A DNA stretch of 64,000 nt. Source: Desulfitibacter alkalitolerans DSM 16504 (GTDB lineage: Bacteria; Bacillota; DSM-16504; Desulfitibacterales; Desulfitibacteraceae). Location of the stretch: NCBI RefSeq assembly GCF_000620305.1, contig NZ_KK211106.1, forward strand, positions 84,769 through 148,768. The letters are read 5' to 3'. Below the pieces are notes generated by a model. It made no database searches, was not told the DNA's origin, and was given only the letters and a program-made list of their open reading frames with translations. Numbering within the stretch: the stretch's first letter is position 1; each line of letters starts with the position of its first letter. The position numbers were made by a program, and so were the translations under genes. Shown here piece after piece: positions 47,245-55,991 of this stretch.

Positions 47245-48714
47245 GTGGAGTTTCATCTGAATGAAGGTATAGAAAAACACATTTTTTTAAGCATATTAGA
47301 TGCAATAGATAGTGCCATAACCGTTATAGATTGTAATGGTGTAACTATTTTTTACAATAAGGCTGCCAGTAAAATTGAGGGTTTGGACCCTGAAGAGGTC
47401 ATTGGAAAGCATCTTTTATCCATATACCCCAGTCTTAATGAAAACAATAGCTCGCTTTTGACTGTTTTAAAAACCAAATGGCCGGTTGTAGAGCAGCAGC
47501 AAACTCTGGTAACACGTACTGGAAAAAAGGCAACAGTTGTCTACTCCACCTATCCTCTTTTTAAAGACGGGGTACTAATAGGTGCATTTGATATTTCCAG
47601 GGATATAACAGAGATCAAAAACCTGTCTGAAAGACTTGTTGATTTACAGGCCAAGCTCATGGACAGCAAAAAGAGCCCAATGGCTTCCTCTGCAATGGCT
47701 CCTTCCCATAATAGTAATTATGCAAGTATCTATACCCTGGATGATATTATTGGTGAAAGTCCAAGTATTGTAAAATTAAAAAAGCTTGCTCAAAGGGTTG
47801 CCTATAGCCCATCTCCCATATTAATATATGGAGAAACGGGTACTGGCAAGGAAGTTCTGGTACAGGCTATTCATAACGAGGGGACAACCAGCACTAAGCC
47901 CTTTGTTGCACAAAACTGTGCTGCGTTACCTGCTACCCTGCTAGAGAGTATTCTCATGGGTACTGTAAAGGGAAGCTTTACTGGTTCCGAGGATAGGCCA
48001 GGACTATTGGAAATAGCTCATGAGGGAACTCTCCTGCTGGATGAGATTAATTCCATGCCCCTGGACCTTCAGAGTAAAATTTTAAGAGTGCTTCAGGAAG
48101 GTTCCTTTAGAAGGATTGGTGATACAAAACTAAGATATGCCAGGCCGCGAATAGTGGCATGTACAAATGTAGATCCTGCTGAGGCTGTTAAAAATAAGCA
48201 GCTGCGCATTGACCTTTATTACAGGTTAAATGTTATTTCCTTGTACATTCCACCCTTGAGAGAAAGGAAGGAAGATATTCCCCTTCTTGTAAAGCATTTT
48301 ATCAGCAGACTTAATGATAAGTTTCATATAAATATTAAGGGTGTTGACGATAGGGTTATGTCAGCTTTTCATTGCTATGACTGGCCTGGAAATGTTAGAG
48401 AATTACAGCATTGTTTGGAGCATGCAGTAAATGTCATGTCAGGCTCAACTATAAAATCGGACCATCTGCCTTTTTACTTTACAAGTCACTTTAACAAAAA
48501 AAATATTATTGAAACCAAAGCACCACAAATTTCCAATTTTCAGTCCCTGCCGGAAACATTAAATTCCATTGAAGGCACTTTAATTTTGGAGGCTTTAAAG
48601 GAAAGTAATTGGAATGTGACACAGGCTGCTCGTATGCTCAAAATTCCCAGGCAAACCCTTCAGTACAAAATGCGTAATTTAGAATTGGATAAGAATAAGG
48701 GAGGCAGCTTATGA
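47245..48714 (+). CDS. Sigma-54-dependent transcriptional activator with PAS domain
   Basis: The 489-aa protein has an N-terminal PAS sensor (residues about 10-125), a AAA+ domain with Walker A GETGTGKE and Walker B LLLDEINSMP, and a Fis-type helix-turn-helix at the C-terminus (WNVTQAARMLKIPRQTLQYKM). The sigma-54 contact loop usually reading GAFTGA is GSFTGS. It resembles RocR-type activators of amino acid catabolism. GTG 47245 follows GGGGTGAG and is preferred to ATG 47224. It probably activates kamA, which has a sigma-54-like promoter, and perhaps the whole cluster. It overlaps lysO by four bases. Confidence 0.93.
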   Translation: MEFHLNEGIEKHIFLSILDAIDSAITVIDCNGVTIFYNKAASKIEGLDPEEVIGKHLLSIYPSLNENNSSLLTVLKTKWPVVEQQQTLVTRTGKKATVVYSTYPLFKDGVLIGAFDISRDITEIKNLSERLVDLQAKLMDSKKSPMASSAMAPSHNSNYASIYTLDDIIGESPSIVKLKKLAQRVAYSPSPILIYGETGTGKEVLVQAIHNEGTTSTKPFVAQNCAALPATLLESILMGTVKGSFTGSEDRPGLLEIAHEGTLLLDEINSMPLDLQSKILRVLQEGSFRRIGDTKLRYARPRIVACTNVDPAEAVKNKQLRIDLYYRLNVISLYIPPLRERKEDIPLLVKHFISRLNDKFHINIKGVDDRVMSAFHCYDWPGNVRELQHCLEHAVNVMSGSTIKSDHLPFYFTSHFNKKNIIETKAPQISNFQSLPETLNSIEGTLILEALKESNWNVTQAARMLKIPRQTLQYKMRNLELDKNKGGSL

Positions 48715-49646
48715 GCCTCTTGATTATGTCCCTATTGATTGGTATTTTTTTAGGACTAAGAAAGATTCTTTCCCGAAAATTATTAAAGATTATTGGTAAG
48801 CTAACCTTTGCCAGCATACTTTTTATTATAGCTGCTTTAGGTGCAAAAATCACTTTAGATGAAGCTGTACTTAACAGTATTGGAATTCTTAGTATAAAAG
48901 CACTTATTCTCATGCTTTCAGCAGTTGCCGGCAGTGTAATTGTTGTTTGGTTAATGGAAAAAAGGCTAAACCTGTTAAAATGTGATCCAGTAAATGCTCA
49001 AGAAGACCCTTTGGTAGCTAATGATAGCTCCCCTGTTCAGGTAAGCAATTATTCCTTTGTTAAAAGGGTGCTGATCACACTACTAATTGGAGGCATTTTA
49101 GGTAAAATAGCACCCCTTGAATTGCAAACATTGGATTTGACAATTACAACATCTTTATATATTTTATGTTTTGGGGTTGGCACAGAAATAGGAAGTGATG
49201 ACAATCTGTTAAAAAGCCTCAAAGGCTTAAGCTGGAAATGTATTCTTGTGCCCTTTGGAGTTTTATTAGGAAGCTCATTAGGTGGTTTTCTAGCCAGCCT
49301 GTTTATATCAGTGGATGCTAAAAGTGCCATTGCCATTGGGGCTGCATGTGGGTTTTATAGTGTTGCAGGGGGAGTTTTGGCAAGTCTGGTGGGGTCTGAT
49401 GTTGGTACAATTGCCTTTTTAACCAATTTTTTTAGAGAGATTGGCTCCTTTCTAATAATTCCCCTTTTAGCCACAAGAGTTAGCCCAATTTCAGCCAGCA
49501 CGCCTGGGGGGGCAACTGCCATGGATACCACCCTGCCATTAATATTTAAATCTTTAGGGACAAGGGTAGCTCTTATTGCCATGATAAGTGGTGTAGTTTT
49601 AACGATTATTGTTCCAATTTTGCTGCCAATTATCCTATCTTTTTAG
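48711..49646 (+). CDS. lysO: LysO-family lysine exporter
   Basis: The 311-aa membrane protein has about eight hydrophobic segments and the DUF340/LysO features CFGVGTEIGSDDNLLKSLK, AIGAACGFYSVAGGVLASL and TIAFLTNFFREIGSFLIIPLL. LysO exports lysine in E. coli. In a lysine fermenter it may act as an overflow valve or exchange product amines. Its ATG overlaps the stop of the sigma-54 activator (ATGA), so both are co-translated. It ends with TAG. Confidence 0.88.
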   Translation: MSLLIMSLLIGIFLGLRKILSRKLLKIIGKLTFASILFIIAALGAKITLDEAVLNSIGILSIKALILMLSAVAGSVIVVWLMEKRLNLLKCDPVNAQEDPLVANDSSPVQVSNYSFVKRVLITLLIGGILGKIAPLELQTLDLTITTSLYILCFGVGTEIGSDDNLLKSLKGLSWKCILVPFGVLLGSSLGGFLASLFISVDAKSAIAIGAACGFYSVAGGVLASLVGSDVGTIAFLTNFFREIGSFLIIPLLATRVSPISASTPGGATAMDTTLPLIFKSLGTRVALIAMISGVVLTIIVPILLPIILSF

Positions 49647-49803
49647 ATGCATATATGGTTGGCTTATTAGTGAGGGTTGGCACTTAGCTGATACTGCAAA
49701 AAGCACATAGGAGGTGACATATATAGACAATAATGCCAAATAATGAGAATTGTCAGAAAAAAGGTAATGGCCATTACAAAAATTGAAAACAGGAGGTATG
49801 TTT

Positions 49804-51378
49804 GTGGAACATTATGGTTGGATTTCATTGTTACCACCAGTGGTAGCTATAATTTTAGCGATTGTAACTAGAGAAGTTTTACTATCCTTGACCATAGGTA
49901 TTATGGTAGGAACATTTATTATTTTTGATGGCAACCTTATGGCGAGCTTTACTGGTGCTTTTAACTTTGTTTTTGAAAGTGCCGGAGACCCTGAATGGAA
50001 TATGCGTACTATTATGTATACATTGTTTTTAGGCAGCGTACTTGGCATGATGACAAAGGCCGGGGGAGCAAGGGCCTTTGCTGACTGGTCAACTAGAAGG
50101 ATTAAGTCTAGGAAAGGTGCTCAGGGAATAACTTTTGGAACAGGCCTTGTACTATTCTTTGATGATTACTTTAATTCCTTAACGGTTGGTTCTGTTATGA
50201 GACCTGTTACTGATAAATTTAGAATCTCCAGGGAGAAGCTTGCTTATATTACCGACTCTACTGCAGCACCTGTAGTTATCTTAATGCCTATTTCTACCTG
50301 GGTTGCTTATATAGTAGGGATGATGGGAGATCAGTTTAACCAGCTTGGTATCGAAGGAAACCCGTTTATGGAGTTTATATACACAATTCCATATAACTTT
50401 TATGCATGGCTGACCATAATAATGGTGGCAGTAATAATTTTCACCAATCTAGAGTATGGCCCAATGGCTAAAGCCGAGAAAAGAACACTCACAAAGGGGG
50501 TCCTATATGAAGAGGGCAGCGTAGCTCCTCCAGGTGACGATCTTAGAAGGGTTGAACCGTCAGAAAATGGAAAAGTAGCAGATATGTTCGTGCCTATTTT
50601 TGTTTTGGTCCTTTCTAGTGTAGTGTTCATGCTTTATACAGGTGGATTTTTTGATGGAGGAATTAGTCTGGTACAGGCAATTCAGGATACAGATTCGGTA
50701 ACAGCCCTAGTTTATGGAACCTTCCTAACCATTGTAATTTCAGCAATATGGTTTAAGGTAAGAAGTGTCATAGGTATTTTTGAAAGCGTTGAGGCAGTTA
50801 TCGCAGGAATGAAGGCCATGCTTCCAGGCATATTGATTCTTGTATTGGCATGGAGTATTGGTTCTGTGACAGGTGAGCTTGGTACCGGGTTATTCCTTGC
50901 AGAGGTTGTAACTGAAGCCCTACCAGGATGGACCCTGCCAATGGTAATCTTCTTTACAGCCTGCTTCATGGCTTTTGCAACAGGTACTTCCTGGGGAACC
51001 TTTGCAATTATGATACCTATTGCTATTCCTCTGGCAGTTTTCTCTGATACATCCATAGCTCTTTGCATGGCAGCTTTATTAAGTGGTGCTGTATGGGGTG
51101 ACCACAGCTCACCATTGTCTGACACCACAATTTTGTCATCCACTGGTGCAGGATGTCCAGTTGTAGATCACGTAAGAACACAAATCCCTTATTCTGCTAC
51201 TGGTGCTGCTGCAGCGTTAGTTGGTTTTATTGTAGCAGGCATAACCCAAAGTGTGATTATTCCCCTAATTGTTTCAGTAGCTGTATTAATAGGTTTAATT
51301 TACATCTTCCACAAGTTTAATAAGGATGAAATTGATAAACTGGATCAGCATATAGAAAAGGTAGATGCAAAAATGTAA
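49804..51378 (+). CDS. NhaC-family Na+/H+ antiporter-type transporter
   Basis: The protein (about 524 aa) has about 12 membrane segments with NhaC features: LFFDDYFNSLTVGSVMRPVTDKFRISREKLAYITDSTAAPV, FATGTSWGTFAIMIPIAIPLA and AVWGDHSSPLSDTTILSS. Members exchange sodium for protons, and some move amino acids or amines. Between lysO and kamA it may be the lysine uptake system; this is inference. GTG 49804 lies six bases after AGGAGGT. A 14-bp palindrome (GTAATGG / CCATTAC) is at 49764-49777. A terminator follows. Confidence 0.88.
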   Translation: MEHYGWISLLPPVVAIILAIVTREVLLSLTIGIMVGTFIIFDGNLMASFTGAFNFVFESAGDPEWNMRTIMYTLFLGSVLGMMTKAGGARAFADWSTRRIKSRKGAQGITFGTGLVLFFDDYFNSLTVGSVMRPVTDKFRISREKLAYITDSTAAPVVILMPISTWVAYIVGMMGDQFNQLGIEGNPFMEFIYTIPYNFYAWLTIIMVAVIIFTNLEYGPMAKAEKRTLTKGVLYEEGSVAPPGDDLRRVEPSENGKVADMFVPIFVLVLSSVVFMLYTGGFFDGGISLVQAIQDTDSVTALVYGTFLTIVISAIWFKVRSVIGIFESVEAVIAGMKAMLPGILILVLAWSIGSVTGELGTGLFLAEVVTEALPGWTLPMVIFFTACFMAFATGTSWGTFAIMIPIAIPLAVFSDTSIALCMAALLSGAVWGDHSSPLSDTTILSSTGAGCPVVDHVRTQIPYSATGAAAALVGFIVAGITQSVIIPLIVSVAVLIGLIYIFHKFNKDEIDKLDQHIEKVDAKM

Positions 51379-51393
51379 AACCAACCTTTTAAA

Positions 51394-51436
51394 TAAAGAC
51401 TCATACAGCCAAACAAGCTGCATGGGTCTTTTTTTA
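51394..51436 (+). terminator. Terminator before kamA
   Basis: AAAGACTCATACAGC pairs imperfectly with GCTGCATGGGTCTTT and is followed by TTTTT. It isolates kamA from the upstream transporter gene. Confidence 0.75.
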
Positions 51437-51465
51437 TCTGCAAACTAGCGCGGCCATAGCAGAAA

Positions 51466-51482
51466 CTGGTATAAAATTTGCA
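51466..51482 (+). promoter_or_regulatory. Sigma-54-like promoter of kamA
   Basis: CTGGTATAAAATTTGCA fits the -24/-12 consensus YTGGCACGRNNNTTGCW: GG and GC are at the exact spacing, with CTGG and TTGCA intact. It lies 72 bp before the kamA start, and a sigma-54 activator is encoded in the same cluster. Confidence 0.65.
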
Positions 51483-51553
51483 TATAATTATTAGTCATAG
51501 ATCTATAGATAGATTATTTTTTATTGTACGTAAATCAAATGGGAGGAAAGCAA

Positions 51554-52786
51554 ATGAGACATTATAAAGAGATATCCTTATGGGAAAACATTTCTGATGA
51601 ACAGTGGAATGACTGGAAATGGCAGGTCACCAACCGGATTACTACTGTTGATGAGCTAAAACAAATTATTCCTTTAAGTGAAGCTGAAGAAGAGGGTGTG
51701 AAAAACTGCCTCAAAACCTTTAGGATGGCAATAACACCATACTATGCTTTGCTAATAGACAGGGATAATCCCAATTGCCCCATTAGGAAGCAAGCAGTTC
51801 CCACTTATCATGAGTTAAGTGGATCTAAATATGATTTGGATGATCCCCTTGATGAAGATGTTGACTCGCCAGTATCCTGTATAACCCACAGGTATCCTGA
51901 TAGAGTTTTGTTCCTGGTGACTGATCAGTGTTCCATGTACTGTCGTCACTGCACAAGAAGGAGAATGGCGGGAACCAATGACAAGGCAAGAAACAGCCAG
52001 CAGCTAGCAGCTGCAATTGATTATATTAGAAAAAATAAGGTTATTAGGGATGTAATCATTTCAGGCGGAGATGGTTTGCTGATCTCAGATAGTCTCCTGG
52101 AGGATATTTTAAAAGAATTAAGGGCCATTTCCCATGTTGAGATTATCAGGATTGGCACTAGAACGCCTGTTGTTATGCCCCAAAGAATAACAGCAGAACT
52201 TTGCAGCATGATTAGAAAATACCATCCAGTATGGGTTAATGTGCACTTTAACCATCCTAATGAGATAACTCCAGAAGCCAAGAGAGCCTGTGACATGCTA
52301 AGTGATGCAGGTATTCCCCTTGGAAATCAAAGTGTTTTATTAAAATCAGTCAATGATTGTCCTCTGTTAATGAAGAAACTGCTTCATGGGCTTCTTAAAA
52401 TGAGGGTAAGGCCTTACTATGTCTACCAATGTGATCTTGCAAGGGGTATTGAACATTTTAGAACTCCAGTTAGTGCAGGAATTCATATGATGGAATACTT
52501 GAGGGGCCATACATCAGGACTTGCAGTCCCAGTCTTTGTTGTTGATGCTCCCAGGGGAGGAGGAAAGATACCAGTAATGCCCCAGTATTTAATATCCCAA
52601 TCTCCTTCCAAAGTCATTGTAAGGAACTTTGAAGGCGGTTTATATACTTATACACAGCCCAAGCATGAAGTTGATCCTGATAAGCCCTGTGAGCATTGTG
52701 GTGAGCATCATAATGATTACGATATGGGGCTCGCAAAAATGCTAAATGGGCATACTGTAGCCATGGAACCTGTAATCAAGGGTTAG
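51554..52786 (+). CDS. kamA: Lysine 2,3-aminomutase
   Basis: The 410-aa radical SAM enzyme has cluster cysteines C126, C130 and C133 in CSMYCRHCTRRR, the SAM-binding VIISGGDGLL, and the PLP-lysine motif DAPRGGGKIPV near residue 330 (usually DAPGGGGKIPV). It converts L-lysine to beta-lysine, the first step of lysine fermentation. ATG 51554 follows GGGAGG. The C-terminal CEHCGEHH supplies zinc-ligand cysteines as in clostridial enzymes. Unlike the rest of the pathway it stands at the far end, with its own sigma-54-like promoter. Confidence 0.95.
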   Translation: MRHYKEISLWENISDEQWNDWKWQVTNRITTVDELKQIIPLSEAEEEGVKNCLKTFRMAITPYYALLIDRDNPNCPIRKQAVPTYHELSGSKYDLDDPLDEDVDSPVSCITHRYPDRVLFLVTDQCSMYCRHCTRRRMAGTNDKARNSQQLAAAIDYIRKNKVIRDVIISGGDGLLISDSLLEDILKELRAISHVEIIRIGTRTPVVMPQRITAELCSMIRKYHPVWVNVHFNHPNEITPEAKRACDMLSDAGIPLGNQSVLLKSVNDCPLLMKKLLHGLLKMRVRPYYVYQCDLARGIEHFRTPVSAGIHMMEYLRGHTSGLAVPVFVVDAPRGGGKIPVMPQYLISQSPSKVIVRNFEGGLYTYTQPKHEVDPDKPCEHCGEHHNDYDMGLAKMLNGHTVAMEPVIKG

Positions 52787-52799
52787 AACAAGCATATAC

Positions 52800-52906
52800 G
52801 CCCAATTATAGGCAATGCTGAGAAATGGGCATCAGAATAAATATTCAAAAAACGTTGTAAATACAGAAAATTTTACATTCAATTGCTATAGCGCCTATAA
52901 TTGGGC
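52800..52906. repeat. 14-bp perfect inverted repeat around 79 bp
   Basis: GCCCAATTATAGGC at 52800-52813 and GCCTATAATTGGGC at 52893-52906 are exact complements. The intervening bases hold no gene. It may be a miniature element or a structured RNA between kamA and the mttB-like gene. The rest of this 312-bp gap shows only the likely promoter and AAGGAGG site of the next gene. Confidence 0.55.
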
Positions 52907-53098
52907 AGCTCAGGGCATTTAATAATATAAAACTAACCTGGCTTTGTATGTTTATGCTTTTTTAGGTCTTGATAGTACAAGGTATATAGTATAAGCAGGA
53001 AAATGACGCAGAAGGAAGAAAAGTATAGAGTGCATAATTTAACTATCATAGCTTAGTATTTTGTAATTGCAAACAAGCACAATCAAGGAGGAAATGTA

Positions 53099-54583
53099 GT
53101 GGCAAAATTTACTTTTGAGGGGCAACCTCGTTTAAGACTATTATCTAATGAAGAAATTGAAAAAATCCATGATCAAGCCCTTGGTATTCTTGAAAAAACT
53201 GGAGTGAAATTTGATTCAGAAGAAGCCTTGAAAATCCTGGAAAATCATGGGGCGGTTGTAGACTATACCAAGAAGGTTGCTAAAATACCTGGAAAATTAG
53301 TTGAAAAGGCAATTAAGTCAGCTCCTGAGGAGATTAAATTATATGATAGGGAAGGTCACTTAGCGGCAAATTTATCTGGAAATAATGTTTATTTTGACCC
53401 AGGTTCCTGTGCAATTAAAATGATTGAATCGGACGGCATTACCACTAGAAGTTCCCAAAGCTATGACTTGATTAATATATCAAAGGTCAATGATGCATTA
53501 GATAATTTGGCTTTACAGAGTTCAGCTGTTACCCCCTATGATGTTCCCAAGGTAATTGGGGACAGCTTTCGATTATACTTGTTGTTAAAGAATTCTCCCA
53601 AGGCTATAATCACCGGTGCTTTTAGTGTTGAAGGCATTTCCAAAATGAGAGATATGCTTGCAGTGGTAAGGGGTGGTTACAAGGAGTTGGAAGACAAACC
53701 ATTGGCTGTTTTTGATATTTGTGCCTCACCCCCACTTAAGTGGACTAATATTAGTGCTCAAAACATGATTGACTGTGCTCGCTATGGACTTCCGCAAGAG
53801 TTTATTACAATGGCCATGCCTGGTGCAGCTTCTCCTGCAACACTGGCAGGTTCAGTTCTTGTTCAGGCAACTGAAACCTTAAGTGGTCTAACCCTAGCTC
53901 AATGCACTAGAGAGGGAGCTCCTTGTATCTATGGCAGTGCACCTGTAACCTTTGACATGAGGCATGGAACTACCCCCATGAGCGCCCTGGAGGCAACCAT
54001 GATTGGTGCAGCTTATGTACAAATGGGCAAATACTATGGCTTACCTACCCACACCTATGCAGGACTTAGTGATTCAAAACTGGTGGATATACAGGCTGGT
54101 TTAGAAACTGCAATGAGTGGAATCATTGCTCAACTAGCAGGAGTTAATGTTATTTCTGGTGCAGGTATTCTGGATTTTGTTGGTTGCTTTAGCTTGGAAA
54201 AGCTAGTAATTGACAATGAAGTTTGTGGTATGGCCTTAAGGTTAAATAAGGGTATTGATGTTAATGATGAAACATTGGCAGCAGAACTCATTTCCGAATT
54301 AGGGCCTGGCGGAGATTATTTACTAGCAGATCATACCTTAAGATGGTATAAAAAAGAGCCTTATCTGCCATCAAAGATTATTGTCAGACAAAGCAACAGT
54401 GCCTGGGAGGCTGATGGGTCTAAAGGAAGCTTTGCACTAGCACAAGAAAGGGTAAGGGATATATTAGAAAATCATGTCCCCCATCAGATGAAGCCAGAAA
54501 AGGAAAAAGAATTAGACCATGTTGTAAAAGGTTTTATGAAGGAGCATGGCATTAAAGAAATTCCTAATGGACCAAATATGTAA
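53099..54583 (+). CDS. MttB-superfamily methyltransferase without pyrrolysine
   Basis: The 494-aa protein has the size and TIM-barrel features of the trimethylamine methyltransferase family: LGILEKTGVKFDSEEALKIL, FDPGSCAIKMIESDG, FDMRHGTTPMSALEATMIGAA and ISGAGILDFVGCFSLEKLVID. The frame has no internal amber codon, placing it with MtgB-type enzymes that demethylate quaternary amines such as betaines rather than trimethylamine. Start GTG 53099 follows AAGGAGG. No corrinoid protein is adjacent; MtbC at 36.3 kb is the nearest. The aminotransferase next to it suggests an amino- or betaine-type substrate. Confidence 0.88.
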   Translation: MAKFTFEGQPRLRLLSNEEIEKIHDQALGILEKTGVKFDSEEALKILENHGAVVDYTKKVAKIPGKLVEKAIKSAPEEIKLYDREGHLAANLSGNNVYFDPGSCAIKMIESDGITTRSSQSYDLINISKVNDALDNLALQSSAVTPYDVPKVIGDSFRLYLLLKNSPKAIITGAFSVEGISKMRDMLAVVRGGYKELEDKPLAVFDICASPPLKWTNISAQNMIDCARYGLPQEFITMAMPGAASPATLAGSVLVQATETLSGLTLAQCTREGAPCIYGSAPVTFDMRHGTTPMSALEATMIGAAYVQMGKYYGLPTHTYAGLSDSKLVDIQAGLETAMSGIIAQLAGVNVISGAGILDFVGCFSLEKLVIDNEVCGMALRLNKGIDVNDETLAAELISELGPGGDYLLADHTLRWYKKEPYLPSKIIVRQSNSAWEADGSKGSFALAQERVRDILENHVPHQMKPEKEKELDHVVKGFMKEHGIKEIPNGPNM

Positions 54584-54657
54584 ATACTATATTAAGCATA
54601 TTCATGATATTTTCTAATAAATTTGGTAAAAACTTCTAAAATGAGGAGTGGAACAAT

Positions 54658-55911
54658 GTGGAACAAAAACCAAAGCTAAAACTTCAAAAGTCATTTGATT
54701 TGTTTGAAGAGGCCCAGCGTCTTTCTCCGGGAGGCTTAATGGGGATTCGCAGACCCTATAATTTTATACCTGGGGAATACCCAATTTTTATCGACCATGG
54801 CTATGGAGGCCACATAGTTGATGTAGATGGCAATGACTATATAGATATGCTTTGCGGCTATGGCCCAATAATCTTGGGATATAATGAAAAGGAAATTAAT
54901 AATGCGGTAATTGAGCAAATGGATAAGGGATTCTGTTTTGCTCTGGTTCAGCCTATCCAAAATGAACTTGAAAAAAGATTAATTGACTTAATTCCTTCAG
55001 CTGAAATGGCCATATTAGTAAAGACAGGATCAGACGCAACTGGTGTAGCAGTTAGAATAGCCAGGGGCTATACTGATAAAAATATAATTTTACGTTGTGG
55101 TTATCATGGCTGGCATGATTGGTGCGTTGAGGTGCAGGGCGGTGTGCCGGATGCCATAAAGAACTTAACCCATGAGTTCCCCTATGGGGATCTAGACGCT
55201 TTGGAAAAACTGCTTAAGGAGCATGGCAATGATGTTGCATGCATAATTGTAACTCCTGTGGGCCACCCCCTGGCAGCCCCTGTTACAGTTCCTCCTGAAG
55301 GCTATTTAGAAGGGGTACGAGAACTGGCTGACAAATACAATGCTGTACTAATCTTTGATGAAATTAGAACTGGCTTTAGAGTATCTCTTGGAGGAGCCCA
55401 GGAAAGATATGGAGTAACACCTGATCTTTCTACCTTTGGAAAAGCCATGGCCAACGGCTATGCCATAAGTGCGTGTGTTGGCAGGGAAGAAATAATGAAG
55501 GTAGCAGAAAAAAAGGTGTTCATAAGCTCTACTTTTTTTCCCAACAGCCTGGAAATGGTGGCTGCAATGAAGTGCATTGATATATTAGAAAGAGAAAATG
55601 TTATTGATAGTCTCTGGAAGCGTGGGGAGATGTTTTTAGACAGACTTGGCAGCATTGTCACAAAATCACAGGTTCCTGCATTAGTATCTGGGATACCTCC
55701 AATGCCCTTCTTGACCTTTGAAAAGGCAGATGACCTATATAAAGAGCGCAGAAACTGTTTCTACACAGAGACAATTCGAAGAAATTTATTTATTCAACCA
55801 TACCACCACTGGTATATTGCCCATAGACATACGGATCAAGACCTGTACTATGCATTAAATGCAATTGAAGAAGCCCTGGATATTGTTCGTAAAAAGTACC
55901 CTGTAACATAA
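54658..55911 (+). CDS. Class III PLP aminotransferase (glutamate-1-semialdehyde aminomutase-like)
   Basis: The 417-aa protein has class III features: DVDGNDYIDMLCGYGPIILGY, the cofactor aspartate in LIFDEIRTGFR, and the Schiff-base lysine in DLSTFGKAMANGYAISA. The family transfers or moves amino groups on omega-amino acids. It is not in a haem gene cluster, so a GSA-aminomutase role is unlikely. GTG 54658 lies 75 bp after the mttB-like gene. Together they could demethylate and then deaminate one compound, under the PucR regulator downstream; this is inference. Confidence 0.88.
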   Translation: MEQKPKLKLQKSFDLFEEAQRLSPGGLMGIRRPYNFIPGEYPIFIDHGYGGHIVDVDGNDYIDMLCGYGPIILGYNEKEINNAVIEQMDKGFCFALVQPIQNELEKRLIDLIPSAEMAILVKTGSDATGVAVRIARGYTDKNIILRCGYHGWHDWCVEVQGGVPDAIKNLTHEFPYGDLDALEKLLKEHGNDVACIIVTPVGHPLAAPVTVPPEGYLEGVRELADKYNAVLIFDEIRTGFRVSLGGAQERYGVTPDLSTFGKAMANGYAISACVGREEIMKVAEKKVFISSTFFPNSLEMVAAMKCIDILERENVIDSLWKRGEMFLDRLGSIVTKSQVPALVSGIPPMPFLTFEKADDLYKERRNCFYTETIRRNLFIQPYHHWYIAHRHTDQDLYYALNAIEEALDIVRKKYPVT

Positions 55912-55931
55912 ACTTTCACATGGTCCAATTT

Positions 55932-55970
55932 AAAAGTGCATACTAGGAGCCTATCCTTTTATGCACTTTT
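55932..55970 (+). terminator. Terminator after the aminotransferase gene
   Basis: AAAAGTGCATA and TATGCACTTTT form an 11-bp stem with an inner AGGA/TCCT pair. The pucR ribosome site follows directly. Confidence 0.8.
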
Positions 55971-55991
55971 ATTGGGTTAAGGAGGAGCAAA

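Noticed and set aside
49677-49697. TTGGCAC motif as a sigma-54 promoter for the NhaC-type gene
   Set aside because: The next GC element is 15 bases after GG instead of 10, so the spacing is wrong.
52787-53098. Hidden small gene between kamA and the mttB-like gene
   Set aside because: No frame with a ribosome site and protein-like sequence was seen; the inverted repeat explains the structure.
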